A DNA stretch of 64,000 bases from Anaerostipes sp. (GTDB lineage Bacteria; Bacillota; Clostridia; Lachnospirales; Lachnospiraceae): positions 1 through 64,000 of the forward strand of contig NZ_JAGZSD010000002.1 of assembly GCF_018381315.1 (NCBI RefSeq). Reading direction: 5' to 3'. Both the position numbers and the translations under genes were made by a program. Positions 25,502-32,945 of this stretch are shown piece by piece. The notes below the pieces were generated by a model. The model did not search any database and was not told the DNA's origin. It saw nothing but the letters and a program-made list of their open reading frames with translations. How positions within the stretch are numbered: the first letter of the stretch is position 1; every line of letters begins with the position of its first letter.

Positions 25502-26575
25502 ATGAATAAATTAAAAAGCAAAGTGTTTGTAACGGCTATGAGTGGAATCTTGGCAGTCTCTGCATTGCCGGCAATACCGGCTCATGCAGCAGGAAAGAAG
25601 CTGTCTGTAAACAAGGTGTATGACACGGCAACAGCGGTAAAAGGGAAGACTAAGAGAAAGTACCAGGTGCGTATTCAGATTGGGAAGATGACTTACAAGT
25701 CAACTGCAAGTAAAAAGGGAAACTACAGTGTAAAGATTCCGAAACAGGCAGCGGGCAAAACTTTGACAGTGAAGTCCTATTGGAAGAAAGGGAAGAAGTG
25801 GAAAGCTTATACGAAGAAAAAAGTTTATGTTTTGGCAAAAACCATTTCAGTCAAAAAATTTTATAAGTCCTCAAAATATATAAAAGGATATGTAAGGCCG
25901 AAGTATAAGGTAAAAGTCATTATGAACGGGAAGACTTATACCAAAAAGGCCGGCAGCAGGAATGGATATTTTTCAGTTAAAATGAAGAAAGCAGCCGGAA
26001 CTGCAACGGCAAAAATTAAGGTATATAATGCAAAAGGAAAGTTTTTGAAATCCTATAAGAGAAAAGCTTATGACGCCTCTCCAAGGGCTGCGTATTATCA
26101 GGACGGAAAGCCTTATACAGGAAAGCTGCCTGGCCTGTCTGATCCTATTGATCTTGAGGGTTTTGACAAGAAAGTAAATAGTGCCAGTAAATTTGCAGAT
26201 CATTCTATTTATTCTGGAGTTGACATAGCAAAAAGATATTCTATGGTGTATTATGGAAAAGGCGCAGGTAAGTATGGCTACACTTATCATTATTTGGACC
26301 AAAGCAACAATGAAGAGAAGATTTGGTTCTGTGCTAAGAATGGAGTAACTCTCTATTATAAGGTTTTTAAGTCTGAAAACTTGAAGAATACCCCGACTCC
26401 CGGACCATCCAACTGTGATGGAATAATAAAATCCGGATGTTCAGAACAATTTATACCAGAACGCAAGGATCCCAAAAAGCATACTGCTTCTTTACCAATC
26501 AAAATTGTGGGTTATAAAAATGGGAAGCCGGTGATGGCATCCTATTATTGTTTGAGGTTAAACGGAGCATATTAA
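25502..26575 (+). CDS. Secreted Lys-rich protein with Ig-like repeats
   Basis: The 357-residue protein has a signal peptide (about residues 1-29, IPAHAA) and then two or three tandem beta-rich repeats of about 75 residues, each with a KVKVIMNGKTYTKKA- or YQVRIQIGKMTYKSTA-type strand pair and a YSVKIP/FSVKM core; this is the style of Big_6/Ig-like modules. The C-terminal third (from about residue 195) is different and has four Cys. Very basic, no anchor motif. Likely surface-associated; function unknown. It sits between the integrated element and the tailocin and is not clearly part of either. Confidence 0.7.
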   Translation: MNKLKSKVFVTAMSGILAVSALPAIPAHAAGKKLSVNKVYDTATAVKGKTKRKYQVRIQIGKMTYKSTASKKGNYSVKIPKQAAGKTLTVKSYWKKGKKWKAYTKKKVYVLAKTISVKKFYKSSKYIKGYVRPKYKVKVIMNGKTYTKKAGSRNGYFSVKMKKAAGTATAKIKVYNAKGKFLKSYKRKAYDASPRAAYYQDGKPYTGKLPGLSDPIDLEGFDKKVNSASKFADHSIYSGVDIAKRYSMVYYGKGAGKYGYTYHYLDQSNNEEKIWFCAKNGVTLYYKVFKSENLKNTPTPGPSNCDGIIKSGCSEQFIPERKDPKKHTASLPIKIVGYKNGKPVMASYYCLRLNGAY

Positions 26576-26590
26576 AAAAATAATTTAGAT

Positions 26591-26643
26591 AATAAAAAAC
26601 TCATATCATATGGCTGTTGGACATATGATATGAGTTTTTTATT
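26591..26643. terminator. Bidirectional terminator between secreted-protein gene and ImmA gene
   Basis: A 22-bp near-perfect stem (26591-26612 and 26622-26643) with A-rich left and T-rich right flanks. It serves the gene on each side and marks the left edge of the tailocin locus. Confidence 0.9.
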
Positions 26644-26674
26644 ATAAGGCTTTTATCAGATGGAATATGTGCTG

Positions 26675-27394
26675 CTATATATTGTTGAGCAGCTGCTGTT
26701 CCATATTCATCAGCATCCGTTCATTGCTGTTCATTTGTGTGCAGGAACACTGCCTTCTTATCTGATCCATCTTACAGTGAATACACAAGTCCTCATCTGA
26801 ATTATAAATTGTTTTTCCGCAGATACAGCAATCAGCGGTCCTGTAAATAAATTCTCCTATATCTTCATTATAAAAATGACGGTACATAGCTTCGTCAATA
26901 TCGCTTACCTCATTAGATACAGAATCTTTCCACAGTATGTAATTCTGGTAAGCATAAGAGCCGGCCTCCCTGCTGATCTGAAAGAGGGAGGATACATCAT
27001 CCGCATTTCTGCAGCCGGCAAAATGAATGGCCATTCTGGGAGCCAGAATATTACTTGCAAAAAAATTCGCCTGGTGTTCATTGTAAGAGCACTCTTTGGA
27101 ATGCTCCAGCATTATGTGTCCCAGCTCATGCATAATGGAGAAACGAACCCGAAAAGGAGATTTTGTCTCATCATAGGCAATGATCCGGTTGGCCCCGTAG
27201 CGGAATGCATCCTCAGAATAGTTCCTGCAGTATTCATAGAGCCGTTCATTAATGTCCCGGATATTTTGATAAGTGAAAATCCGGTATCCGTAGTGTCTTA
27301 AAATGCTGTAGCAGTCAATCGGAAATGACTGAATCCCACAGTCTTTGTAAACATCGAGTATCTTAACAAGTATATCGTGATAATTCAAATCCAC
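26675..27394 (-). CDS. ImmA/IrrE-family metallopeptidase with C-terminal zinc ribbon
   Basis: The 239-residue protein has the HExxH zinc-protease motif (His89, Glu90, His93 in MHELGHIML) followed by the ImmA-type EHQANFFASNILAP. ImmA of ICEBs1 cleaves its partner repressor when triggered, switching on the element. The C-terminus has extra Cys pairs (CCICGK, CIHCKM, CSC), a likely zinc ribbon not present in plain ImmA. It follows the repressor gene in one operon with a 7-base gap, so the pair is the probable induction switch of the tailocin. Confidence 0.88.
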   Translation of the reverse strand: MDLNYHDILVKILDVYKDCGIQSFPIDCYSILRHYGYRIFTYQNIRDINERLYEYCRNYSEDAFRYGANRIIAYDETKSPFRVRFSIMHELGHIMLEHSKECSYNEHQANFFASNILAPRMAIHFAGCRNADDVSSLFQISREAGSYAYQNYILWKDSVSNEVSDIDEAMYRHFYNEDIGEFIYRTADCCICGKTIYNSDEDLCIHCKMDQIRRQCSCTQMNSNERMLMNMEQQLLNNI

Positions 27395-27401
27395 CAGTCC
27401 T

Positions 27402-27725
27402 TTATAATTCAGATAACATCTTTATGAGTTCTAATTTTTCCTCAATGGACATTTCTTTGCCATTCCTTGCAATCAATGTTTTCAAATCTTCATAAGATGG
27501 TTCTTTCTGACTGTCAGAGGTCAGAGATTCATCGTCGCAGAAATATTCTGTGGTGACTCCAAGTTCTTTTGAAATTTTTAAAAGAACTTCAATATCGGCC
27601 TTTCGGCTGTCTCTTTTAATCATAGAATAAATCGTCGTAGGTGCCACATCAATCTTTTTGGCCAGCTCGTTGGCATTCATATGATGTTCTCTTAACAACA
27701 GTTCTAACTTTGCTCCAATTCCCAT
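27402..27725 (-). CDS. Xre-family repressor (ImmR-like)
   Basis: The 107-residue protein starts at ATG 27725, with AAAGGCGGT upstream; a longer frame to 27815 runs through the promoter region and is unlikely. Residues 1-60 are an HTH (NANELAKKIDVAPTTIYSMIKRDSRKADIEVLLKISKELG). The rest is an acidic tail that may hold the protease cleavage region. Cotranscribed with the ImmA-type protease and divergent from the tailocin early genes, across a region with three operator-like repeats. It is therefore the likely master repressor. Confidence 0.85.
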   Translation of the reverse strand: MGIGAKLELLLREHHMNANELAKKIDVAPTTIYSMIKRDSRKADIEVLLKISKELGVTTEYFCDDESLTSDSQKEPSYEDLKTLIARNGKEMSIEEKLELIKMLSEL

Positions 27726-27787
27726 AAAAAATACCGCCTTTCTATAGAAAGAATAGCATATTAAAAAGTTTAAGTAAATAAAAAAAT

Positions 27788-27863
27788 ATGCAAATGCGTA
27801 CAAATACATTGACAAATAACTCGAATGAGTATATCATGACAATATAAGTTACGCAAATGAGTA
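27788..27863 (+). promoter_or_regulatory. Early promoter with three operator repeats
   Basis: Three 13-base repeats, ATGCAAATGCGTA (27788-27800), ACTCGAATGAGTA (27819-27831) and ACGCAAATGAGTA (27851-27863), are spaced 31 and 32 bases apart, three helical turns. The middle one fills the spacer of a promoter TTGACA (27809-27814), 17 bases, TATCAT (27832-27837). Repressor bound at these sites would block transcription of the early genes; the first copy also lies toward the repressor gene and may allow autoregulation. Confidence 0.75.
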
Positions 27864-27882
27864 ATAAATAGGAGGTAGACTG

Positions 27883-28095
27883 TTGCCATATATGAATTTA
27901 AAAACGGAATTAATAAAATCTAATATCACAAATGAAGAAATTGCGGGTGCATTAAATCTGCAGTTAGAAGACGTGCAGGACAAACTGGAAGGCACCGGAA
28001 GATTCACTATTGAAGAAGCAATGCTTCTGAAAAAGGGGTATTTTCCGCAGATGCCTTTGGAGTATCTGTTTGTACATACAGAGTCTGAAACGTAA
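27883..28095 (+). CDS. Small early regulatory protein (Cro-like)
   Basis: This 70-residue protein is the first gene right of the early promoter. The start is TTG at 27883, 7 bases after GGAGG (27871-27875); the in-frame ATG 27892 is too far from that site. Residues 14-40 (ITNEEIAGALNLQLEDVQDKL) read as an HTH. Location opposite the repressor is that of a Cro-type antagonist. No closer family is recognised. Confidence 0.7.
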   Translation: MPYMNLKTELIKSNITNEEIAGALNLQLEDVQDKLEGTGRFTIEEAMLLKKGYFPQMPLEYLFVHTESET

Positions 28096-28181
28096 CAGAT
28101 TTACCTTTGATAAAAATAAGTATAGAACATTTGTTTGGAAAAGACAATAGGCATAATAGACAAAAATGGGAAAGGAGCCAT

Positions 28182-28454
28182 ATGTTTGACTTTAGTACTG
28201 AGAAAGGGAAAATAGACGCAGTTATTGGTATTCTGCTGCATCATTATACAAGAGAAAGTTTGTCAGAGTTTTATGGAATATCCCTCAGGTTAATTAACGA
28301 GTGGATAGGAAAGTACCGCAGCAGGGCAGCAGGGGAAATCAGAAATAGGCAGATTCATTTTAATGGAAGAGCGGTAAATAGGATGAAGCCTTTAGTGGAA
28401 GTATACAGGCCCACATCAGGATCAATGTATATAGGCTGGAAGCATATTAAATAA
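28182..28454 (+). CDS. Small HTH protein of the tailocin early region
   Basis: The 90-residue protein starts at ATG 28182 after AAAGGAG; an upstream in-frame ATG at 28107 lacks a site. Residues 24-46 (TRESLSEFYGISLRLINEWIGKYR) are a helix-turn-helix of transposase-subunit style, followed by a basic tail. It may be a DNA-binding regulator between the switch and the late activator. Unknown family. Confidence 0.6.
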   Translation: MFDFSTEKGKIDAVIGILLHHYTRESLSEFYGISLRLINEWIGKYRSRAAGEIRNRQIHFNGRAVNRMKPLVEVYRPTSGSMYIGWKHIK

Positions 28455-28472
28455 GGAAATGAGGGGATGATT

Positions 28473-28892
28473 ATGACAGAAAAGGAATTGGGTCAGATGC
28501 ATTATCTGAACAGAGAAATTGAGAAACTAAATGAGGAATTGAGTTGGATGGAATGTAAGAGTATGATAAAATCGCCTCTTCTTACAGGAATGCCGTTTGG
28601 CAGCGGAGTGAGCGACAAAACAGCGGATTATGCAGTTCGAATGGAGGAGATCAGGGAACTGATTGATCTTTCCATAAAAAAACTGCTGTACACAAGAGCA
28701 GAGATCGAAAGGTTTTTGCAGGAGATTGAAGATCCGGAACTCAGACTTATAATACGGCTTAGATCTATCAATAATCTTGGATGGCAGGAAATCGGGGATG
28801 AATTGGGAATGGACCGGAGGACTGCATCAAGGAAATATCAGAAATTTTGTGAGGAGAAGCTTGTTCATAGTGAAAGAAATAGAGGAGAGTAA
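28473..28892 (+). CDS. Late-gene activator, sigma-70 region-4-like (ArpU/DUF1492 style)
   Basis: The 139-residue protein has an N-terminal coiled-coil part (REIEKLNEELSWMECK), a central helical part, and a C-terminal HTH (GWQEIGDELGMDRRTASRKYQKFCEE) like sigma-factor region 4. Such proteins (ArpU, DUF1492, Xpf of PBSX) turn on phage late genes. GAGGGG abuts the upstream ATG 28467, so ATG 28473 is the more likely start. It lies just before the duplicated late promoter and the tail genes, so it is the best candidate for their activator. Confidence 0.75.
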   Translation: MTEKELGQMHYLNREIEKLNEELSWMECKSMIKSPLLTGMPFGSGVSDKTADYAVRMEEIRELIDLSIKKLLYTRAEIERFLQEIEDPELRLIIRLRSINNLGWQEIGDELGMDRRTASRKYQKFCEEKLVHSERNRGE

Positions 28893-28894
28893 TT

Positions 28895-29017
28895 ATGAAA
28901 AAAATTTTAGGCCGTGCTTTTATTTTTACTGCAGTTTTCGGTATTGCTGAAAATATTATGCCAACTTGGATGGCTGTCACAATGGTTATAATTGGATTTC
29001 TATGTATGGATCTTTGA
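28895..29017 (+). CDS. 40-residue hydrophobic peptide
   Basis: A short frame with a good GAGGAGAG site starts 2 bases after the activator stop. The peptide is almost one membrane helix (FIFTAVFGIA, then MAVTMVIIGFLCM). It resembles small membrane peptides seen in phage early regions. The binding site and tight spacing are the main support; function unknown. Confidence 0.5.
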   Translation: MKKILGRAFIFTAVFGIAENIMPTWMAVTMVIIGFLCMDL

Positions 29018-29034
29018 GGGAAGTAAAAAGACAT

Positions 29035-29074
29035 TTGCCCACAATGTCCCAATATAAGCTGATATAGTTATAAT
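29035..29074 (+). promoter_or_regulatory. Late promoter copy 1 (P1)
   Basis: A 15-base box TTGCCCACAATGTCC (29035-29049) is followed, 26 bases from its start, by GATATAGTTATAATAGAGA with -10 TATAAT (29069-29074). There is no standard -35 at 17 bases. The same arrangement is repeated at 29172. Transcription from P1 would begin near 29081, in the left arm of a terminator. Confidence 0.65.
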
Positions 29075-29077
29075 AGA

Positions 29078-29137
29078 GAATAAAGGATAAGAGATGTCAA
29101 GTAAGGTAGTAAGGTCTCATTATCCTTTATTCTTTTT
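29078..29137 (+). terminator. Terminator between the two late promoters
   Basis: A 13-bp stem (29078-29090 with 29120-29132) plus GAGA/TCTC with a one-base bulge, then T5. It would end transcription from the early genes and from P1, leaving P2 to drive the tail genes. Confidence 0.85.
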
Positions 29138-29171
29138 ACCTATATTATTTTAAAGGATCTGTGCAGATAAG

Positions 29172-29211
29172 TTGCCCACAATGTCCGTATTCAAAATGAT
29201 ATAGTTATCAT
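29172..29211 (+). promoter_or_regulatory. Late promoter copy 2 (P2) before the tail operon
   Basis: The exact 15-base box TTGCCCACAATGTCC recurs at 29172-29186, and GATATAGTTATCATAGAGA at 29198-29216, with the same 26-base offset as copy 1 and -10 TATCAT (29206-29211). It lies downstream of the terminator and 48 bases before the first tail gene. Confidence 0.68.
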
Positions 29212-29258
29212 AGAGATCATGATCTTTAATAAAAGCTATAGCAAAAAAATTTCAGGAG

Positions 29259-30119
29259 GTGAAAAAAATCGAAGATTTAATCTGTAAAAGACTGTCAGAA
29301 TGTGTTGGCATCTCAGAATTACTGGCTGTTTACGACGGTAAGCCGGCGGTGTTCATCCGGACAGCTCCAGATGATGCAGATGCAAAGTGGGATGGAGAAC
29401 CATACCCCAGAATACTGGTAGATTTATCTCAAAATGAGGCAATGGAGCGTCAGTTTGAACAAGGATTAAAACTGACAGTCCTAACTTCCATAGAACAGGG
29501 AGTTAAGCCGGAAGACTTGGAAACCGCAATCCTTGACTCTATGGATTTCTGCTTTTTCAGCAGACGGGACACCTCTCTCTGTGCCAGATGGAACAGAACA
29601 GAATTTTCCGAATTCCAGGATAAGAAATTAGGATGTTATATTTTTGACATAATGAAATTTCAAAATCAACAGGTTCAGCTGCCAGATCCGGTAGTAACCT
29701 TAAATGAATGGATGAAGGCAGCTTATCCTGGCGCAAAAATTATTGGATATGATGATATGGAAGAAGTATGGAAATCATCAGAAGATATACCTGCGATTTA
29801 TGGTAGGCTGGAAAGTGTTACTTCGGGAAGTTATGGGGATAATTGGGAAGTGACATGGATTAATGCAGGTATCCGTCTTCATATTATGTCTGACAGAAAA
29901 TCCAAGTCCTTCCTGATCAGAAATATCAGTGAGAAGCTGCTGATGAAAGAAAAACTTATCATGAATGACGGCGGACCAATGTTTATCTCTAAGATAAACT
30001 ACAACGACACGATGAATCCTTTAAAAAACCGACAATTCTTTGTTGAATGCCAGTATGGAGTTCTTCGGGAAGAGGTGGAAAAAGAACCGATCAGAAAAAT
30101 TAATATTCAGGAGGAATGA
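29259..30119 (+). CDS. Probable tail terminator/completion protein; odd start
   Basis: The 286-residue protein precedes the sheath gene, where contractile tails carry the tail-terminator. Its C-terminal half (about residues 165-280) has the strand-helix pattern of such proteins (WINAGIRLHIMSD, KLIMNDGGPMFISKINY); the N-terminal half is unrecognised and may be a second fused neck domain. The GTG at 29259 overlaps the ribosome binding site AGGAGG (29254-29259) and cannot use it; at the right spacing (8) stands ATC (29268). Either a rare ATC start or a mutated ATG is implied. Confidence 0.6.
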   Translation: MKKIEDLICKRLSECVGISELLAVYDGKPAVFIRTAPDDADAKWDGEPYPRILVDLSQNEAMERQFEQGLKLTVLTSIEQGVKPEDLETAILDSMDFCFFSRRDTSLCARWNRTEFSEFQDKKLGCYIFDIMKFQNQQVQLPDPVVTLNEWMKAAYPGAKIIGYDDMEEVWKSSEDIPAIYGRLESVTSGSYGDNWEVTWINAGIRLHIMSDRKSKSFLIRNISEKLLMKEKLIMNDGGPMFISKINYNDTMNPLKNRQFFVECQYGVLREEVEKEPIRKINIQEE

Positions 30120-30120
30120 C

Positions 30121-30294
30121 ATGCAGAAAGAACAGACAACATATAGTGTCGAAGAGTTTGCTTCGAATCCGCAAGTGCTGGCAGCGTCTGAAGATTTGAT
30201 CAGAGCTGCTTTTTCTTCAGCCGGAGTAAAAGAAGCAACTGAAAGAAAAGCAAGAAAAATAATTCAAAATTTTAAAAATAAGGAGGTACATTAA
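30121..30294 (+). CDS. Small YqzN/YkzM-like tail-operon protein
   Basis: The 57-residue protein starts at ATG 30121 after CAGGAGGAA, one base after the previous stop. The pattern YSVEEFASNPQVLAAS...LIRAAF...ARKIIQNFKNKEV matches the short YqzN/YkzM family that lies just before the sheath gene in PBSX and skin. Its role is unknown; position is the main support for the name. Confidence 0.65.
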   Translation: MQKEQTTYSVEEFASNPQVLAASEDLIRAAFSSAGVKEATERKARKIIQNFKNKEVH

Positions 30295-30297
30295 ATT

Positions 30298-31713
30298 ATG
30301 GCAGGTACATATCATACAGGGGAAGAAAAAATCAGACCTGGTGTTTATCGCAAGTATGAAACACCAGTAAAAGAAACAGTAGCGGGTGCAATGACAGGGG
30401 TATTTGCAATTCCGATCAAAGCGGACTTTGGACCTCTTGCCACAGTCACCGTACATACGAAAGCAGATACAGTAAGCACAATGTATGGAAACGGCGGTAC
30501 GGTCAAAGGCGCACTTAATTTATTTGAAGGCGGAGCTCAGAAAGTGTATATTTATCGGCTGGGAACAGGAGGCAGTACAGGAAAACTCGAATTAAAAGAT
30601 GGAGAAGATGCAGCTGTTGTTTCACTGGAAACGAAATATCCTTCACCGATTGAATTTTCTGTTACCTTAAAAAGAAAACTTGGTTTCAGTATGAGAAAAG
30701 AACTGTCAGTCTATGAAGGCGCAGTTTTAAAAGAAAAAATGGAATATGATATTCCTGAAAATGGAAATGAAGTAGAGATTTTTGTGAATACAGTAAATAA
30801 AAAATCATCCATTTTTACTGCAGCAAAAAAGACTGAAGAACCAAAACAGCTGGCAGAAATTGTACAGGAACCAATTACTCCAGGATCTGAAACTACAGTG
30901 ACAACTGAAGATTACAGTACAGCATTTGAAGCATTTGAAGCTTATAAATGGAATATTCTTGTGGCAGATACTGTAGATACAGGGGTTCACACACTCATGA
31001 AAACATATATGGACAGAATCAAGAAAAATGGTTCTGTTGGTGCATGTGTCATCGGAGAAGGAACAGATGTATCTTTTGAAGACAGATTGCTGCATGCAAA
31101 AGAGTGCAATTGTGAATATGTTATCTATGTTGGAAGCGGATTTGTAGATATGCAGGGAAATAATGTAGACGGGTATAAGGCTGTTACACTTCAGGCCGGA
31201 GTCATCGGGAGCACCCCGACAAATCAGTCTATTGTGCATAAGGCGATTCCTAATGCAGTCGATGTAATTGAAGTACTGAAAGATGAGGAGTATATTGACG
31301 CCATTAACCATGGACTGCTTTTGCTGTCTCCAAGTGAGGATGGACAGGTATGGTTTGACAGTGGTGTCAATACACTGACAGTACCGGCGGAAAATCAGGA
31401 TGCCGGATGGAAGAAAGTAAGAAGGACTATGACCAGATATGAAATCTTTGACAGAATCGACCGTACAATTACTCCTCTTATCGGACGTGTAAACTGTGAT
31501 TCTGATGGAATTGCTGCAGTTATCAAAGCAGCAAAAGATGTATTAGATGAGATGGTAAATGAAAAGAAACTGATGGTTGGAGCAGATTTCTTTGAAGACA
31601 AGGAAAATCCACACGGAACCGATGATGTTCATTTTGTTATTAAGGTGACAGATCTTGACAGCCTTGAAAAGGTATATCTTAATTATCAGTTTAGCTTTGG
31701 AGCAGCAGAATAG
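30298..31713 (+). CDS. Contractile tail sheath protein (XkdK-like)
   Basis: The 471-residue protein starts AGTYHTGEEKIRPGVYRKYE, the typical sheath N-terminus, and ends with the sheath C-terminal domain (RRTMTRYEIFDRIDRTITPLIGRVNCDSDG and VHFVIKVTDLDSLEKVYLNYQFSFGAAE). Sheath subunits form the outer tube that contracts to drive the inner tube through the target envelope. Length fits PBSX XkdK. It is the clearest evidence that the tail is of the myovirus type. Followed by the tube gene after 12 bases. Confidence 0.95.
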   Translation: MAGTYHTGEEKIRPGVYRKYETPVKETVAGAMTGVFAIPIKADFGPLATVTVHTKADTVSTMYGNGGTVKGALNLFEGGAQKVYIYRLGTGGSTGKLELKDGEDAAVVSLETKYPSPIEFSVTLKRKLGFSMRKELSVYEGAVLKEKMEYDIPENGNEVEIFVNTVNKKSSIFTAAKKTEEPKQLAEIVQEPITPGSETTVTTEDYSTAFEAFEAYKWNILVADTVDTGVHTLMKTYMDRIKKNGSVGACVIGEGTDVSFEDRLLHAKECNCEYVIYVGSGFVDMQGNNVDGYKAVTLQAGVIGSTPTNQSIVHKAIPNAVDVIEVLKDEEYIDAINHGLLLLSPSEDGQVWFDSGVNTLTVPAENQDAGWKKVRRTMTRYEIFDRIDRTITPLIGRVNCDSDGIAAVIKAAKDVLDEMVNEKKLMVGADFFEDKENPHGTDDVHFVIKVTDLDSLEKVYLNYQFSFGAAE

Positions 31714-31725
31714 GGGGAATAAAAG

Positions 31726-32193
31726 ATGAAAGAAAGAATTGATGTCAGAACAATCATGACAGGAAATGATGGAAAATTATTTCTGCACGTAAAAAATGAG
31801 CCGGTATTACTGGCTGAAATAAAGGAATATGAAATTAAAGCAAATTTTGCAAATATTGAGTACAAACCGGTAGGGGATGTACAGCAGTATGCTATTCCGG
31901 ATAAAGTAAAATTCACTCTGAATTTTACAGGAGCGGTGATCAGAGACGATCTGACCATTGCCCCATTGTTAAAAAGCATCAAAGAAACCGGAGCCATTCC
32001 GACATATGATTTCCAGGCATCTGCAGCCCGCAATACAGATGGCAAGGAGCAGAGACTGGTACTAAAGAATTGTCTGCCGGACGGGGATTTCGACTTGATG
32101 ACTTTGAAAGCAGGAGAAGTGGTTACAAGACAGCAGAGTTTCGTGGTCAATGAAGTACCATACTTTATCGAGTGGATTGACGGAACAAAATAA
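31726..32193 (+). CDS. Tail tube protein (XkdM-like)
   Basis: The 155-residue protein has the size and position of the inner tube subunit and the beta-rich XkdM pattern (ERIDVRTIMTGNDGKLF at the start, QQSFVVNEVPYFIEWIDGTK at the end). Hexamers of it stack into the rigid tube. Together with the sheath it should be made in large excess over baseplate proteins, which fits its place upstream of the internal terminator at 32946. Confidence 0.9.
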   Translation: MKERIDVRTIMTGNDGKLFLHVKNEPVLLAEIKEYEIKANFANIEYKPVGDVQQYAIPDKVKFTLNFTGAVIRDDLTIAPLLKSIKETGAIPTYDFQASAARNTDGKEQRLVLKNCLPDGDFDLMTLKAGEVVTRQQSFVVNEVPYFIEWIDGTK

Positions 32194-32207
32194 GGAGGAA
32201 GAATAGA

Positions 32208-32714
32208 ATGGGAAATGCAGCAAAAGCAGAAGAAATGGTAAAAGTAACAAAAGAAAATGAATTGGATCTGGTACAGGGGCTTTTAGAAGCAGCTGACTTC
32301 AGAAATGATGATGATCTCCAGACAGAAATTCAGGTTAAAAGAAATAATAAGGTATTTTTTAAGTTTAAAGTCAGACCGTTAAGTGAGGAAGAATTGGTGA
32401 AGGCAAGAAGAAATGCAGTTGTTAAAATGCCGAATCCGTCAAATCCAAAGCTGCCTCCGATTGAAAAAGATTTAAGAGTAGAAGAGTTTACTGCATGGAA
32501 AATCTATTATGCTACCGTTGACAAAGAGGAAGTATGGGACAATCCTTCTGTTATGAAGGGGCTGGAAGCAAAAGGATTTCCTGTATTAAGAGGGATTGAT
32601 GTTATTAATACAGTCTTAAGAGCAGGGGAAAAGGATGCTATTGATGACCAGATTGATAAGATCAGCGGCTTTTATGACTCTGAAATTTCTGAAGAGGAAT
32701 ATGCAAAAAACTAA
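32208..32714 (+). CDS. Tail assembly chaperone (XkdN-like)
   Basis: The 168-residue protein lies between tube and tape measure, the place of the G-type chaperone, and has the XkdN style (KRNNKVFFKFKVRPLSEEELVKARR). Its last codons are GCA AAA AAC TAA: the heptamer A_AAA_AAC (32705-32711) is in the exact frame for -1 slippage. The chaperone coats the tape measure protein during tube assembly. A longer frameshifted form is annotated separately. Confidence 0.88.
   Translation: MGNAAKAEEMVKVTKENELDLVQGLLEAADFRNDDDLQTEIQVKRNNKVFFKFKVRPLSEEELVKARRNAVVKMPNPSNPKLPPIEKDLRVEEFTAWKIYYATVDKEEVWDNPSVMKGLEAKGFPVLRGIDVINTVLRAGEKDAIDDQIDKISGFYDSEISEEEYAKN
32705..32711 (+). promoter_or_regulatory. Programmed -1 ribosomal frameshift site A_AAA_AAC
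   Basis: The heptamer occupies codons GCA-AAA-AAC just before the TAA stop of the XkdN-like gene. In the X_XXY_YYZ register both tRNAs can re-pair after slipping back one base. The -1 frame stays open for 55 codons and has no start codon of its own with a binding site. I saw no strong stimulatory hairpin downstream. Confidence 0.8.
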
Positions 32715-32878
32715 TTAATGCCAGTCCATTGGCTGCGAAGCTGCATTTCATCTGGCAGAGACAGGGGAGACTGCCCTCAGAAATCCTCGGGTTAAATCGG
32801 GGAGAGAGGGCATTTGTCCTGGCTTCGACAATGCTGGCAATAGAGGAAGCAAATCAGGCAGAGGAAGATGCACGATAA
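32711..32878 (+). CDS. Frameshifted T extension of the tail chaperone (GT form)
   Basis: In the -1 frame after the slippery site there are 55 codons to TAA at 32876-32878. The encoded piece (for example LHFIWQRQGRLPSEILGLN, then ERAFVLASTMLAIEE) has the look of T extensions of tail chaperones: a small helical domain with G-x-LPSE and ERAF motifs. The fusion would be about 222 residues. It fills what would otherwise be an unexplained 350-base gap before the tape measure gene. In other phages the T part binds the tape measure. Confidence 0.78.
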   Translation, partial: LINASPLAAKLHFIWQRQGRLPSEILGLNRGERAFVLASTMLAIEEANQAEEDAR

Positions 32879-32945
32879 ATCCAACTGATTTGATTTTGGT
32901 CTATATCATTGAGGGGTTTTAGATTAAATATAGAAATAATACAGA

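Noticed and set aside
27726..27815. Longer N-terminus for the tailocin repressor
   Set aside because: It would run through the promoter/operator region and encode a hydrophobic Tyr/Phe-rich segment unlike an Xre protein; ATG 27725 has its own binding site.
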